Source of the DNA: a virus
Strand: one strand, 5' to 3'
IMG/VR virus record: IMGVR_UViG_3300027749_000151
Span: 1-51,863 of that record
DNA: 51,863 nucleotides
Below, piece by piece: positions 1-11,400 of this stretch (position 1 is its first letter; the number at the start of each line of letters is the position of its first letter). The notes beneath the pieces were generated by a model. That model was not told the DNA's origin and did no database searches. It saw only the letters and a list, made by a program, of their open reading frames with translations. The position numbers were made by a program, and so were the translations under genes.

Positions 1-2921
1 GTGGTGGAGGTGGTACTCAAACTGGTGGGGGAACTCAAACACAAGGTGTAGGTGGATCAGTATTGCAAGGTGGTACTCCGGGTACTAACTCCTATGGCGG
101 TGGCGGAGGTGGTGGCTATTTTGGTGGTGGTGGAGGTGGCTATAGTGAATCTAATACCATGGCCGGCGGCGGTGGCGGTAGTGGTTATTACAATACTACC
201 ACAGTATTCTTAGCCACTTTATATAGCGGAGTTTCTACAACCCCAGGAAATAGTAGTCATCCATTAAGAGGTACATACGGTGCTGCTGGTGCTGTTGCGA
301 CTACTGGCACCTCAGGTTTAGTTGTTGTTAGATATCTCAGTGCAGTTCAATTAGCAGCAGGTGGTACGATCACTACAGATGGTACTTATTATTATCATAC
401 ATTTACCACTGATGGAGTTCTTACCTATGTAGGACCAGCAGTTCCTGGTAACTCTTTGGTTGATTTATTAATAGTTGCAGGTGGCGGTGGTGGTGGGTCA
501 GACATGGGCGGCGGTGGCGGCGGTGGAGGCGTTATTTCTCCTACATATTACCTGTATCCGGGTTCTTATGCTGTTACAGTTGGTGGCGGTGGAGCAGGAG
601 CATCTGCTGGAGTTAGCCAATCTAGAGGAACTAATGGTGGTGATTCCGCATTCTTAGGTGTTGGATCTCCTAATACACAAACAAGTTATAGTTATACGTT
701 CAATGGTGTTAATGATTATTTGACTGTTCCTACTGGTGCAGCATTCCAATTTGGTACTAATAATTTTACTGCTGAAGCCTGGGTTTATAGATCAGCAGCA
801 TGGACCGCACAAAATATATTTTTTGGACAATGGTCTGGTGCAACCGGTGGTACAACGCTGTCATGGGTTATTATGACCAGCAACGATACAAATGGGTATG
901 CTAGATTTTTACTGTCCAACACAGGAGCGGCTGTACTAACAGATAGTGTATCAAGTACAGTTATACCGTTAAATCAATGGAATCATATTGCATTGGTTAG
1001 AAATAGTAGTACATTTACTTTATACTTAAATGGTAGTTCAGTTGTAACATATTCAAGTGCGTTAGCCCTTTATAGTGCAACAAATGCCATATCTATTGGG
1101 GCATCTAGCGCAGCCACACAACCATTTGTTGGTTATATCAGTAATGTACGTATAGTTAATAATGTTGCAATTTATACAGGTGCATTTACACCACCAACAC
1201 AACTATTAACTACTACCCAAAATTCCGGAACCAACATACAGGCAGTATCAACCGCAAGTTATACATCATTGTTGGCGTGTTCAAGTAGCACAAGAGTAGA
1301 TCTTAGTACTAACAATTTCACAATATCACTAGCCGGTTCTCCAGTTATCACATTATGGAATCCATTCAATACAACTTATGCTGCTATAGGTGGTGGTGGT
1401 GGTGCATCAGAATATGTTAATAATCTTAGCCCTGCACAATCAGGCGGATCGGGCGGTGGTGTTGCTGGTTCAGCCAGTACCAGTTTCGGGTACGGTATAT
1501 TAGGACAAGGATATCAAGGTGGTGCATCTGGAGGTAGTTATTATCCAGGTGGAGGTGGTGGTGCTGGAGGTGCTGGTGCAAATACTCCAGGCAATGGTGG
1601 TGCTGGTATTGCAAATTCATTCTATAATGGAATAACCTACTACTGGGGTGGAGGTGGCGGCGGCGCAGGCTATAGTGCTGCTGCTGGTAACGGTGGTGCT
1701 GGTGGCGGTGGCGGTGGCGCACCATTTGTAAGTGGTGGCGGTTATGGTAACACACAAGGTATAAATTCTGGAACTAATTCAACAGCAGGTACTTTGGTTG
1801 CTCAAACAAACGTACCTGGTGGTAATGCTGGTGCAAATACTGGTGGTGGTGGCGGGGGTGGATCACACTATAACCTAACTAATGCTGGTGGTACAGGCGG
1901 CAGTGGTGCTGTTATTATTAGATACGTTGGAACCCAACGTGCTAGTGGTGGTACAGTTTTTACATATACTACTGCAAGTGTAACCTATACAGCACATGCA
2001 TTTTTATCCAGTGGTGTTTTTGTATTAGGATACAATATTCCCAACTCCCAACAAAATGGAGGCCCCGGAGGTCCATATGGTGGTGGAGGTGGTGGTGCTG
2101 GCGGTTATGGTGATCGTGGTGGTGTTGGCGGCCCAGGTACTGCATTAAACTCTGGGTATCCATCAACTACCGGTGGCGGAGGTGGTGGTGTATCAGTTAC
2201 TACTTCTACCAGCGGTGGCGGCGGTGTAGATATTTACGGTGGCGGCGGTGGTGGCACCGGTGGTGCAGTTAATACACCGGGAACTGCGGGTTCAACATTT
2301 ATATTCAACGGCGGCGGACTTCCGGGTGTTGGCGGCAATGGCGGATTATATGGTGGTGGTGGTTCTGGTGCAGCAGTAGCATCAGTGAATACCGCAACAG
2401 GTAATGGAGCTGCAGGTGCATTGTTGATAGTATTCAATACCACAGCATCTACGTATTCATATCCAAATATTATGCCATTACTATTCAACAATGTAAATAC
2501 TGCCAGTAGTACATTGTTAGTAGTTTCGACTACCACAGGCAGAGTATTAGTGAATCAAATTGATAATATTGTAACTCCATATCAAGGATTAAACTATCAA
2601 AGTATTACAACTAAGGTACCTGTGGTATATAATGTACAGGAGTTAACAGCAACTAAAGAATCACAATCGTTATCTGTACTTGCTAGTAACATTCAAATTA
2701 CAACGTATATTACGGATCACGAAATGATGTTGAAAAATAGTGATCCGCAATTGATTGCTAGTTGGGATCAACCTGGAAATTATCAATTTATACAGGAAAT
2801 TACACCTGCCAATGATCCTAGATTAATTACTGTACGTGTTCAAAATTTCGTTGTTGGTGTAACTGGAAGTGATTCGCAATTTGTTACAGCAGTAACATCA
2901 GGTGGTCAAATGTGGTATTAA
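1..2921 (+). CDS. Giant glycine-rich tail fibre/adhesin with LamG domain (5' truncated)
   Basis: The reading frame is open from base 3, so the gene begins before the window. It alternates Gly-rich sheets (runs of 5-8 Gly) with short beta-rich linkers of the type 'GGT-hhhhTF-G-LLIVAGGG', typical of distal tail-fibre proteins of T4-like phages. Bases about 690-1190 encode one LamG/concanavalin-like domain (FNGVNDYL start, WNHIALVR and LYLNG core, GYISNVRI end). The final 150 residues are not Gly-rich and end in GGQMWY. The protein probably binds the host surface. LamG domains usually bind glycans or proteins, but the ligand here is unknown. The class is confident; the position within the tail is inferred. 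Confidence 0.85.
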   Translation, partial: GGGGTQTGGGTQTQGVGGSVLQGGTPGTNSYGGGGGGGYFGGGGGGYSESNTMAGGGGGSGYYNTTTVFLATLYSGVSTTPGNSSHPLRGTYGAAGAVATTGTSGLVVVRYLSAVQLAAGGTITTDGTYYYHTFTTDGVLTYVGPAVPGNSLVDLLIVAGGGGGGSDMGGGGGGGGVISPTYYLYPGSYAVTVGGGGAGASAGVSQSRGTNGGDSAFLGVGSPNTQTSYSYTFNGVNDYLTVPTGAAFQFGTNNFTAEAWVYRSAAWTAQNIFFGQWSGATGGTTLSWVIMTSNDTNGYARFLLSNTGAAVLTDSVSSTVIPLNQWNHIALVRNSSTFTLYLNGSSVVTYSSALALYSATNAISIGASSAATQPFVGYISNVRIVNNVAIYTGAFTPPTQLLTTTQNSGTNIQAVSTASYTSLLACSSSTRVDLSTNNFTISLAGSPVITLWNPFNTTYAAIGGGGGASEYVNNLSPAQSGGSGGGVAGSASTSFGYGILGQGYQGGASGGSYYPGGGGGAGGAGANTPGNGGAGIANSFYNGITYYWGGGGGGAGYSAAAGNGGAGGGGGGAPFVSGGGYGNTQGINSGTNSTAGTLVAQTNVPGGNAGANTGGGGGGGSHYNLTNAGGTGGSGAVIIRYVGTQRASGGTVFTYTTASVTYTAHAFLSSGVFVLGYNIPNSQQNGGPGGPYGGGGGGAGGYGDRGGVGGPGTALNSGYPSTTGGGGGGVSVTTSTSGGGGVDIYGGGGGGTGGAVNTPGTAGSTFIFNGGGLPGVGGNGGLYGGGGSGAAVASVNTATGNGAAGALLIVFNTTASTYSYPNIMPLLFNNVNTASSTLLVVSTTTGRVLVNQIDNIVTPYQGLNYQSITTKVPVVYNVQELTATKESQSLSVLASNIQITTYITDHEMMLKNSDPQLIASWDQPGNYQFIQEITPANDPRLITVRVQNFVVGVTGSDSQFVTAVTSGGQMWY

Positions 2922-2966
2922 TTATTCAAAAATGTGAATTTAAATATTAACAAATGGATAAATTAC

Positions 2967-2990
2967 AATGTTATAAATAACTATAACATT
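2967..2990 (+). promoter_or_regulatory. T4-type late promoter overlapping a 9-bp hairpin
   Basis: TATAAATA at 2972-2979 matches the T4 late consensus. It sits in a perfect inverted repeat (AATGTTATA 2967-2975, TATAACATT 2982-2990, loop AATAAC). The ribosome-binding site of the next gene (AAGGA, 3001-3005) lies outside the hairpin. Transcription would start near 2985, so the left arm exists only in read-through RNA. Confidence 0.7.
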
Positions 2991-3013
2991 ATTTTATAAT
3001 AAGGAATTTTAAA

Positions 3014-3379
3014 ATGAGTCATTTTGCAAAAGTAGAAAACGGTATAGTTACACAGATAATTGTTATTGAACAAGATGTTCTTAACACTGGATATTGGGGC
3101 GACCCTAGTATGTGGGTACAAACTAGTTATAATACCTACGCTGGAGAACACAGATTAGGCGGAACCCCATTACGTAAAAATTATGCAGGAATTGGTTATT
3201 CATATGATACAGAACGTGATGCCTTCATTCCTCCTAAACCATATGTTAGTTGGGTATTGAATGAAGAAACATGCCAATGGGCGGCGCCAGTCGCTATGCC
3301 AGACGTAGTTGAAGGTAAGTATTATACTTGGGATGAACCTAATCTTGCTTGGGTAGAAAATAATATACCTACTCCATAA
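3014..3379 (+). CDS. Conserved small tail-fibre-linked phage protein
   Basis: 121 residues. The sequence (MSHFAKVENGIVTQ, TGYWGDPSMWVQTSYN, LRKNYAGIGYSYD, RDAFIPPKPY) matches a small protein I recognise from T4-like cyanophage and pelagiphage genomes, where it sits beside tail-fibre genes. It is soluble and rich in Trp and Tyr. It may be a fibre tip, chaperone or structural accessory, but no biochemical role is visible. The start has a clear AAGGA site 9 nt upstream and its own late promoter, so it is a late gene placed between the two giant adhesins. Confidence 0.8.
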   Translation: MSHFAKVENGIVTQIIVIEQDVLNTGYWGDPSMWVQTSYNTYAGEHRLGGTPLRKNYAGIGYSYDTERDAFIPPKPYVSWVLNEETCQWAAPVAMPDVVEGKYYTWDEPNLAWVENNIPTP

Positions 3380-3393
3380 GTTAATCATCGATA

Positions 3394-6300
3394 ATGACAT
3401 TCGACCTTGGTGTAATTAAACGTCAGCGATATACAAGTCCCACCTATTCTGCTATAGGTGGGACTATTTCCTATTACACCAGCGGTGGTGTTGCTTATAC
3501 TGTACATTCTTTTTTATCAACGTATGCTAGCAGTCTTTTAACAATATTTGCTCCAATACAGGCTGATATATTATTAGTAGGTGGCGGTCAAGGCGGAAAC
3601 ACATCATATGGTGGTCAGAATTATGGACCTGGTGGAGGTGCAGGACAAGTACGTACAACCAGCACTACATTATTGTCCGGACAATATATAGTCACGATCG
3701 GAGCCGGCGGCGCCTCCGGACTCGGTGTTGGTGGTGCAAGTTCCATTGTAGGTAGTACCATATCATATGCAACAACTGCTACTGGTGGCTCTGGTAGTAC
3801 AGGCTTAGGTGCCAGTGGAGCATATGGAACTAGTAGTGACCCTACTGGTGGTAACGGTATTACCAATGATTATTTAAATGGTTCTGCCACTTATTATGGT
3901 GGTGGTGGTGGTGGTGTTGTTGGTAGTTACGGCGGCGCAAGATCTGGTGGTCTAGGAGGTGGAGGTAACGGCGGTGGTGCTCCGGGACCAGCGAATCCAA
4001 CTAGCGGAACAGGCGGTACTGGCGGGGGTGGCGGCGGCGCCAACGATCCCAACGTTAACGGCACAGTGTACGGCGGCTTTGGTGGATCTGGTATTATTGT
4101 TATAAGATATCCAACCCCAGTTGTTAGCCTAGTTCCACTAAATGATCCATATTTTAATTATGTTAGTCTTTTACTCAGCAATCAAACAACCAATGTAACC
4201 ACTCCTACACCTATATATTCTAATGCAATACCCAGAGTTGAATATATAGCGGTAGCAGGCGGCGGCGCTGCTGGCCAAATGCAAGGCGGTGGAAATGCTT
4301 ATCACTTCGGTGGAGGAGGTGGCGCAGGCGGCGCTGTCATTGGTACACTTACTAATGTATTACTTTCATCGTCTAATATATTTGTTATTACAGTGGGAGC
4401 AGGTGGCACAGGCTCGTTGACCCAGGGTTCAGGAAATGGGCAAAATTCTTCAATGGTTAATCGATCTATCTGGAATTTTACCACTGCATCTATTATTGCA
4501 TATGGTGGGGGTCAGGGAGGTCAGGGCGCTTCTAGTAATAACCCTAGTGCCACTGTTGGTCTTCCTGGTGGTTCAGGCGGAGGTGGCGGTGGTGATTACG
4601 GTGGCGGCGGCGTTTCTGGTGGGGCTACTACTCAAAGTTCACTAGTGGATGTAAGTAAGGGAAATGCCGGTGGCGCGGGCGGCGGTCGCGGTGCGACTTT
4701 TAACTATGCCATTGGTGGTGGTGGCGCAGGTGCTGGTGGTACAGGCCAAGCAGGCGCTACAGATAGTGGTGGTGCTGGCGGTGCTGGATATGTTTGGCTT
4801 AACGGTAGTACATACGCAGCCGGCGGTGCTAGCAATGGCGCCGGAGTGCCCGGTACTGCTTATACAGGCAATGGTGGTAATGGTAATAGTGTTAGTACAG
4901 CACCTGGACCAAACGGAGGAAGTGGAATTGTTATACTTCGTTATTCTGGAACCAATGTATTGGCCTCAGGTGGAACTATTTCCACAGCATCAAATTATGT
5001 ATATCATACATTTACAGCAAGTTCTGTGCTTACATTCGTCGACGGTGCCTTAGGTGCAGTTACAGGTGCAGGTACTATATCATCACCTATAAAATACCTG
5101 TTAATTGGCGGTGGTGGTAGTGGCGGTACTCCAAATAGTGTCAACGGTGGCGGTGGCGGTGCTGGCGGTCTTATTACAGGTACTTTTACTATAACAAATA
5201 TTAATAATTTGTTAACAATAACTGTAGGCAGTGGTGGTAGCAATGCTAATGGCGGTAATTCTTCAATTATTGGCAATTATGTAACTAAAATAGCCTATGG
5301 TGGCGGACGTGGTGGAAATGGTAGTGACTTTGGTGGTAACGGTACTACCGCAGGTTCTGCAGGTGGTTCAGGTGGTGGTGGTGGCGCTCAATATGCTAGT
5401 ACAGGTCAACCCGGCGGAGCAGCAACACAACCTAGTTCAATTTATGGTGGTTATGGTAATGCAGGTGGTTCAGGTGGAAATAGTGGCGGTGGTGGAGGTG
5501 CGGCCAGTAATGGCGCTGGCGTTTATATTGCTGGCCTTGGATTATTCATCAATACACCAAGTTCTTCATATTCAAAAGGTTATGCGGTTGGCGGTCCAGG
5601 AAATACTGGTGCCGCAACTGCATATACTGGTAATGGTGGCGGCGGCGCAGGTGGTACTGGTGGTTCAGGTATTGCCATACTTTGGGAACCTGCTGTTAAT
5701 ACAATGCCTACATTACTTGGAAATCCTACTATAATTACAACTAGTGGTTATAGGGTTTATGTATATAATAGTTCAGGCGGAATAGTGTTTAATCCATCAT
5801 TGAGCAATAATCTAGTGACAGATAGTAGTGCTAATAGTTATACAGCATCGCCGAGCAATAGCCCTACGCAAGGATCATTTAATCCGTACTCTGCAAATTC
5901 TAGTATGTATTTTAATGGAAGTAGTAATCTAGTAATACCAAATAGTGCATCATACGGCACAACAGGATTAAGTTTAAGCAGTGGTGATTTTACCATTGAA
6001 GGTTGGGTATATTTTAATGATATATCATCTGGACAATTAATAGGACACGCTGGAAGTGCATGGAAAATACAAATTAGTTCTTCTGGTATTTTAGCATATT
6101 ATCTTAGTTCAAATGGCAGTACTTTCAATATAGCCAATGCTGTATCAATAGGTTCAGTTAGTGCTGGAAGATGGTATCATTTTGCATTGTTACGTAGTGG
6201 ATCGACATTCACTTCATATTTAAATGGTGTGGCAGGAACACCCACTACCAATGCATCAAGTTTATATGCATACACTAATAGTTTAACAATAGGTAATGTA

Positions 6301-8457
6301 GATGGCTATTATCTCAACGGATACCTATCAAACATACGTATATTAAAAGGCACAGCCTACTATACAAGTAGTTTTACCCCAGCAATTGCTCCATTACCTA
6401 TAGTAAGTAATACATTACTATTAACTTGTGCTGGTAGTAATTTAATAGATAAAAGTAGTTATAATTGGACAATAAATCAGTCTGGCATACCTGTTGTTAA
6501 GAAATTTTCACCCTTTGCCAATGTTGGTGCATACAATACTACATTGGTTGGTGGTAGTGCATATTTTAATGGATCATCAGATTGGATCGCCATTAACAGT
6601 ACAAGTACTATTAATACACTTACCCCAAATTGGACATATTTACACGATGGCACCACTGACTACACTATAGAAGGGTGGATATATCCTTTAACTACCGCAA
6701 CGACTTTTCAAACATTAATTGGAACATCTGATGCTTTTAGTACTTCTGTTCCGGGTATGCAACTAAAAATGTACGGTAATAGTTTTTACTGGACTTTAAT
6801 AAATGGTAGCGGTTTCTTTAATATTGCTGGTGGTAATTTCCAACCTAATGCGTGGAGTCATATTGCATGTACATTTGTTAGCAGTAACAAAACTGTAAAT
6901 TTATATTTAAATGGTGCTAGAGTAACAACTAATGCAATAACTACAGCAACATTTACTGCTACATCTGCTAGTTATCCTTTGACTATTGGAAAAAGTGCTG
7001 TTTCTGCTACTCCTTATTATTATTCAGGTTACATGTCTAACCTAAGAGTATTAAAAGGTGTTATATCTGATGGTGTTGCTACCACTAACGTTAGTATAGG
7101 TACAACTTTTGAATATCTAATAGTTGCAGGCGGAGGTGGTAATGCTGGCGGTGGTGGTGGATTTAGAACAGGTACTGTTATCACTACGCAATCAGGAGTA
7201 ATTTATGCTATTACTGTGGGAAATGGTGGCTCTTCAGGTGTCAGCGGCGGAAATTCTTCACTAGTAGGTGGAGGTATAAACATAGTATCTGCAGGCGGCG
7301 GCGCTGGAGGCGTTGCTGGTGGATCTGGTGGATCTGGTGCTGCTGGTAATACACCTGCTACCAGTCCTGCTCAGGGATACGACGGAAGTGGCGGTGGCGG
7401 TGGTGGCGCTGGCGTTTCATCGGGACTCAACGGAGGACCTGGAGCATATTCAAACATAGATGGCCTGGGATATTATTATTCAGGCGGTGGCGGCGGCAAT
7501 GGTGGCGGTGGTGGCGGTGGTAATGGTGGTATCGGTGGCGGCGGATACGGTACTGGATTTACCTTTGGTAGTCCCGGTGCTGGTGGCAGAAACGCCGCTA
7601 CAACTGCCGGTGGCACAAATACCGGAGGCGGTGGATCACCAGGCAATGCAGGTGGCTCTGGTTGTGTTATTATACGCTATCTCGGTCCACAGAGGGCAGT
7701 TGGTGGTAATGTAACAACCAATATAAGTGGATATACTGTACACACATTCCTTGCATCTGGAACATTAGTTGATAATATACAAACGTATACAATTCCCACA
7801 GCACCGGTAGTTGCCGATTCAACCACTACTAATTTATTACTTAATTTTACCAATGCTAAAATTGTAGATGCGTCTTTAAACATTGATATGTCTACATCCG
7901 GAGATACTGGTTTAGTATCCGATGTAAAAAAATATAATAATATGAGTATGTTTTTTGACGGAGCAAGTGATATAATAAGTTTAAGCACCAATACTTCAGT
8001 TAGTTTAGGAGGTGGTGATTTTACAGTAGAAATGTGGATGTATCCGACAACAGTATATAATACAGGTAATGCTCCTGCATTGTTAGATGCAAGAACCAGT
8101 GCCGACGGTGCAGGTTTAGTACGTCTAGGATACAATGGAGTAACATTACCCAACGGTGGTGTAATAGGTTGGAAAGAAAATACATCATATGTTGTAACTG
8201 CTACCGTAACAACGAATGCGTGGAATCATGTAGCAGTAGTTAGAAGAAGCGGAATAATGTATATGTACGTTAATGGTGTAGTATCAAACAATACTGCGTC
8301 AAATACTACAGGTTATACAAGCCCGTTCATAACTGTTGGTGGGTCATATGACAATTTATGTTGGAATGGATATATGGATGATTTAAGAATCACTAATGGT
8401 ATTGCACGTTATACTTCTACATTTACCGCACCTACTTATAAACCACAACTCAAATAA
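3394..8457 (+). CDS. Giant glycine-rich tail adhesin with three LamG domains
   Basis: 1687 residues. Four Gly-rich blocks (about 3560-4110, 4230-4950, 5090-5680 and 7110-7680) are interspersed with three LamG/concanavalin-like domains (about 5840-6400, 6540-7060 and 7830-8440). Each LamG copy shows a FNG/FDG start, a 'DFT-EGW/EMW' strand, 'W-H-A' plus 'YLNG/YVNG', and 'GY-(S/D)-(N/D)-LR(I/V)' near its end. The Gly-rich blocks resemble those of the upstream adhesin, suggesting duplication within a fibre family. Likely a distal tail fibre or receptor-binding protein. The start 14 bases after the previous stop lacks a strong ribosome-binding site. The last residues are ordinary, so the C terminus is probably complete. 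Confidence 0.85.
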   Translation: MTFDLGVIKRQRYTSPTYSAIGGTISYYTSGGVAYTVHSFLSTYASSLLTIFAPIQADILLVGGGQGGNTSYGGQNYGPGGGAGQVRTTSTTLLSGQYIVTIGAGGASGLGVGGASSIVGSTISYATTATGGSGSTGLGASGAYGTSSDPTGGNGITNDYLNGSATYYGGGGGGVVGSYGGARSGGLGGGGNGGGAPGPANPTSGTGGTGGGGGGANDPNVNGTVYGGFGGSGIIVIRYPTPVVSLVPLNDPYFNYVSLLLSNQTTNVTTPTPIYSNAIPRVEYIAVAGGGAAGQMQGGGNAYHFGGGGGAGGAVIGTLTNVLLSSSNIFVITVGAGGTGSLTQGSGNGQNSSMVNRSIWNFTTASIIAYGGGQGGQGASSNNPSATVGLPGGSGGGGGGDYGGGGVSGGATTQSSLVDVSKGNAGGAGGGRGATFNYAIGGGGAGAGGTGQAGATDSGGAGGAGYVWLNGSTYAAGGASNGAGVPGTAYTGNGGNGNSVSTAPGPNGGSGIVILRYSGTNVLASGGTISTASNYVYHTFTASSVLTFVDGALGAVTGAGTISSPIKYLLIGGGGSGGTPNSVNGGGGGAGGLITGTFTITNINNLLTITVGSGGSNANGGNSSIIGNYVTKIAYGGGRGGNGSDFGGNGTTAGSAGGSGGGGGAQYASTGQPGGAATQPSSIYGGYGNAGGSGGNSGGGGGAASNGAGVYIAGLGLFINTPSSSYSKGYAVGGPGNTGAATAYTGNGGGGAGGTGGSGIAILWEPAVNTMPTLLGNPTIITTSGYRVYVYNSSGGIVFNPSLSNNLVTDSSANSYTASPSNSPTQGSFNPYSANSSMYFNGSSNLVIPNSASYGTTGLSLSSGDFTIEGWVYFNDISSGQLIGHAGSAWKIQISSSGILAYYLSSNGSTFNIANAVSIGSVSAGRWYHFALLRSGSTFTSYLNGVAGTPTTNASSLYAYTNSLTIGNVDGYYLNGYLSNIRILKGTAYYTSSFTPAIAPLPIVSNTLLLTCAGSNLIDKSSYNWTINQSGIPVVKKFSPFANVGAYNTTLVGGSAYFNGSSDWIAINSTSTINTLTPNWTYLHDGTTDYTIEGWIYPLTTATTFQTLIGTSDAFSTSVPGMQLKMYGNSFYWTLINGSGFFNIAGGNFQPNAWSHIACTFVSSNKTVNLYLNGARVTTNAITTATFTATSASYPLTIGKSAVSATPYYYSGYMSNLRVLKGVISDGVATTNVSIGTTFEYLIVAGGGGNAGGGGGFRTGTVITTQSGVIYAITVGNGGSSGVSGGNSSLVGGGINIVSAGGGAGGVAGGSGGSGAAGNTPATSPAQGYDGSGGGGGGAGVSSGLNGGPGAYSNIDGLGYYYSGGGGGNGGGGGGGNGGIGGGGYGTGFTFGSPGAGGRNAATTAGGTNTGGGGSPGNAGGSGCVIIRYLGPQRAVGGNVTTNISGYTVHTFLASGTLVDNIQTYTIPTAPVVADSTTTNLLLNFTNAKIVDASLNIDMSTSGDTGLVSDVKKYNNMSMFFDGASDIISLSTNTSVSLGGGDFTVEMWMYPTTVYNTGNAPALLDARTSADGAGLVRLGYNGVTLPNGGVIGWKENTSYVVTATVTTNAWNHVAVVRRSGIMYMYVNGVVSNNTASNTTGYTSPFITVGGSYDNLCWNGYMDDLRITNGIARYTSTFTAPTYKPQLK

Positions 8458-8458
8458 T

Positions 8459-8486
8459 TTGACATTGGGATTAAAGAATGTATAAT
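8459..8486 (+). promoter_or_regulatory. Sigma70-like promoter with very short leader
   Basis: TTGACA (8459-8464), 16-bp spacer, TATAAT (8481-8486). The start codon of the next gene is at 8496, so the predicted RNA start leaves only about 2-4 nt of leader. No Shine-Dalgarno can fit, so the mRNA would be leaderless or nearly so. Confidence 0.7.
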
Positions 8487-8495
8487 TAATAGCAT

Positions 8496-11400
8496 ATGAA
8501 ACTTGCTATTATAGATATAATTGGTATACCTTACGATGGTAATACCGTAGATAATCAAGGACTCGGCGGCAGCGAAAGTGCTGTTACCCTAATGGCCAGA
8601 GAACTCAATAACATTGGATTCTCTGTTACCATTTTTAACAACTGCGGAATAGATCATGCTCAAGCGGGTAACTATAACGGAGTAGAGTATCGGTTACTTG
8701 CTGATTTAGCATTAGATCATGAGTTTGATATTATTATCAGTTCTAGAACAATCATTCCATTTACTCGACCAGAAGACTATCATAAATTAGGTGATGGTAG
8801 GGCAATGCCATTCCAAAGCATGAATTTATATGATAGGGTTGTTAGCAAGGCTAAAATGCGTATATTATGGATGCATGATACCTTTTGTCTTGGGGATAAT
8901 CTCATAGAAGAACTTGCTGTGGAAAATCGCATCACGGATATATTCACACTCAGCGATTTCCATCTAACCTATGTGGCCAATTGCCATCACGGACGCAGAC
9001 GTAACTTTGAAGTGCTAAAACGTAAATTGTTTATCACACGTAATGGTGCCCGTAATTATAAAACTGAAGTTGATATAAAAGCCAAAGATCCTAATCTGTT
9101 TGTTTACAATGCTAGTGTGACTAAAGGTATGGTTCCACTTATCAAACAAATATGGCCTCGTGTTAAAGCACATATACCTAGTGCAAGATTAAAAGTCATC
9201 GGCGGCTATTACAGATTCAGTCAAAATTCAGAACCAGATCAACAAGAAAAAGATTGGCGTATTATGGCCGCCGATCCACGTAATCAAGAACTAGGTATAG
9301 AATATACAGGAGTTATACCTCAAAAAGAAATTGCCGATATACTAACAACTGCTAGTTATATGATATATCCTGCACTCTTTCCAGAAACGTTTGGTATATC
9401 ATCATTAGAAAGTCTACTATACAATACTCCTATTATTACTTGTAGATTTGGTGCATTGGAAGAGATTGCATTAGAAGGTGCTTGCTATCTAATTGATTAC
9501 GCTATTGAACCTAATGGGCTATTTCCCGACATCAATACATCTGAACAAATTGATAAGTTTGTAAATTTAACAATACAGGCATATCATAACAAGTATCTAC
9601 ATCAACAAAAACAATACTACTGTAATATTGTCAAAGACATCGCAGGATGGGATAGTGTAGCATTACAGTGGAAACAATTAATGGTACAGCGGTTAGGCAT
9701 GTATTTGCCTAGAGATGAATTCCGTGCAGTATCAAAGATTAATCGCAGAGTACATAAAGTTTGGAATAGAAGATTTACTAATCCAATTGAGTTAGAAAAT
9801 TATAAATCAGGTAACGAACAAAAGATAGCAATAATTAGCCCATTCTATAATTGTGCTAATTATATTGCTCGTTGTATAATTAGTGTAGCATCCCAAGACT
9901 ATGATAATTATCAACACATTCTCATTGATGATGCAAGTACAGATAACACCTTAGAAGTTATACTAGCAACATTAAATTTATTACCTACAGATGTTAAAAA
10001 TAAATTTACTGTTATATCTAATAGTGAAAATTTAGGTGCAGTTAGGAATCAGATACAAAATATTAGATCACTAATTAGCGATGATAGCATAGTGATGTTG
10101 CTTGACGGTGATGATAGTTTAATCAGTGATAATACTGTATTATCCTATTACAATTCCATATATGATGGTACAACAGAATTTACCTATGGGTCATGTTGGA
10201 GTATGGTTGATAGCATTCCTTTAATTAGTCAACCTTATCCGGATAAAGTAAAACAAAATAAATCATACAGAAGCCATCACTTCAATTGGATATTACCCTA
10301 TACACATCTAAGAACATTTAAGAAAAGTCTGCTTAATAATATCGATGATAGTCAATTTCAAGACTCAACAGGTAACTGGTATAAAGCAGGAGGAGATGGC
10401 AGTGTATTTTATGCACTGATAGAATCAGCAGATCCTAATAAAATAAAATGTATACAAGATATAGTATATAATTATAATGATGCAAGTCCATTAAATGATT
10501 ATAAGATCAATGGTGATGAGCAAAATAAAAATGCGAAAGAAATAGTTAACAAAATGAATCAACCTAAAAAAAAGATACTGATAGCAATACCTACTGCTAA
10601 AAACATTGAACCTGATACATTTAAAAGTATATACGATTTAATTGTTCCCGAAGGCTATGAAACTACATTTCAATATTTTTATGGATACAATATAGATCAA
10701 ATACGTAACCTAATTGCCAATTGGGTAGTCAGCGGATATGATTATCTATTTTCTGTAGATAGTGATATCGCATTCACACCCGATACATTAACTAAGATGT
10801 TAGCACATGATAAAGATGTTGTAAGTGGGTTATATATACAGCGTAAACCGGGACAACACATTTTAGAAATATATGAACATACTGCTACAGGTGGGGTTAC
10901 TAATATGCCTTATGGAAAATTAAAAGGTAGACCTTTAGTAGAAGTAGCAGGTTGTGGATTTGGTTGTGCTCTTATCAAAGCAGAAGTTATGCGTAAAATA
11001 GGATATCCTCAATTTAAATATTATAGTGCTATTAGCATGAATGAAACTGTATCAGAAGATGTAGATTTCTGTAGAAAGGCTAAAGACAATGGTTTTAAAA
11101 TTTGGGCAGATCCTAGCGTATTATGCAGACATATAGGAAGTTTTACATTTAATGTGGATAGTACTATACCAGTAATAGAAACAGAAGATGTTGTTATTGA
11201 TATTAAAACAAGATTACGTGAACTAGGCAGTCAAAGATTGATTCCGGCAGATCATGTTAATTATCTTGCAAACTTAAAAAATTCAGGGTTCGAACCAAAG
11301 ATTATATTTGATATTGGTTCGTGTGTATTACATTGGACTAATGAAGCACAACGTATATGGCCAGACTCGGAATATATAGCATTTGAAGCAATGGATAGTT

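Noticed and set aside
1426-2536. Minus-strand frames opposite the Gly-rich fibre genes
   Set aside because: Open frames arise from GGT/GGC repeats and give His- or Pro-rich text without start signals.
11284-11296. TTCGAA sequence resembling a tRNA T-loop
   Set aside because: It lies inside the glycosyltransferase-FkbM coding frame with no acceptor stem.
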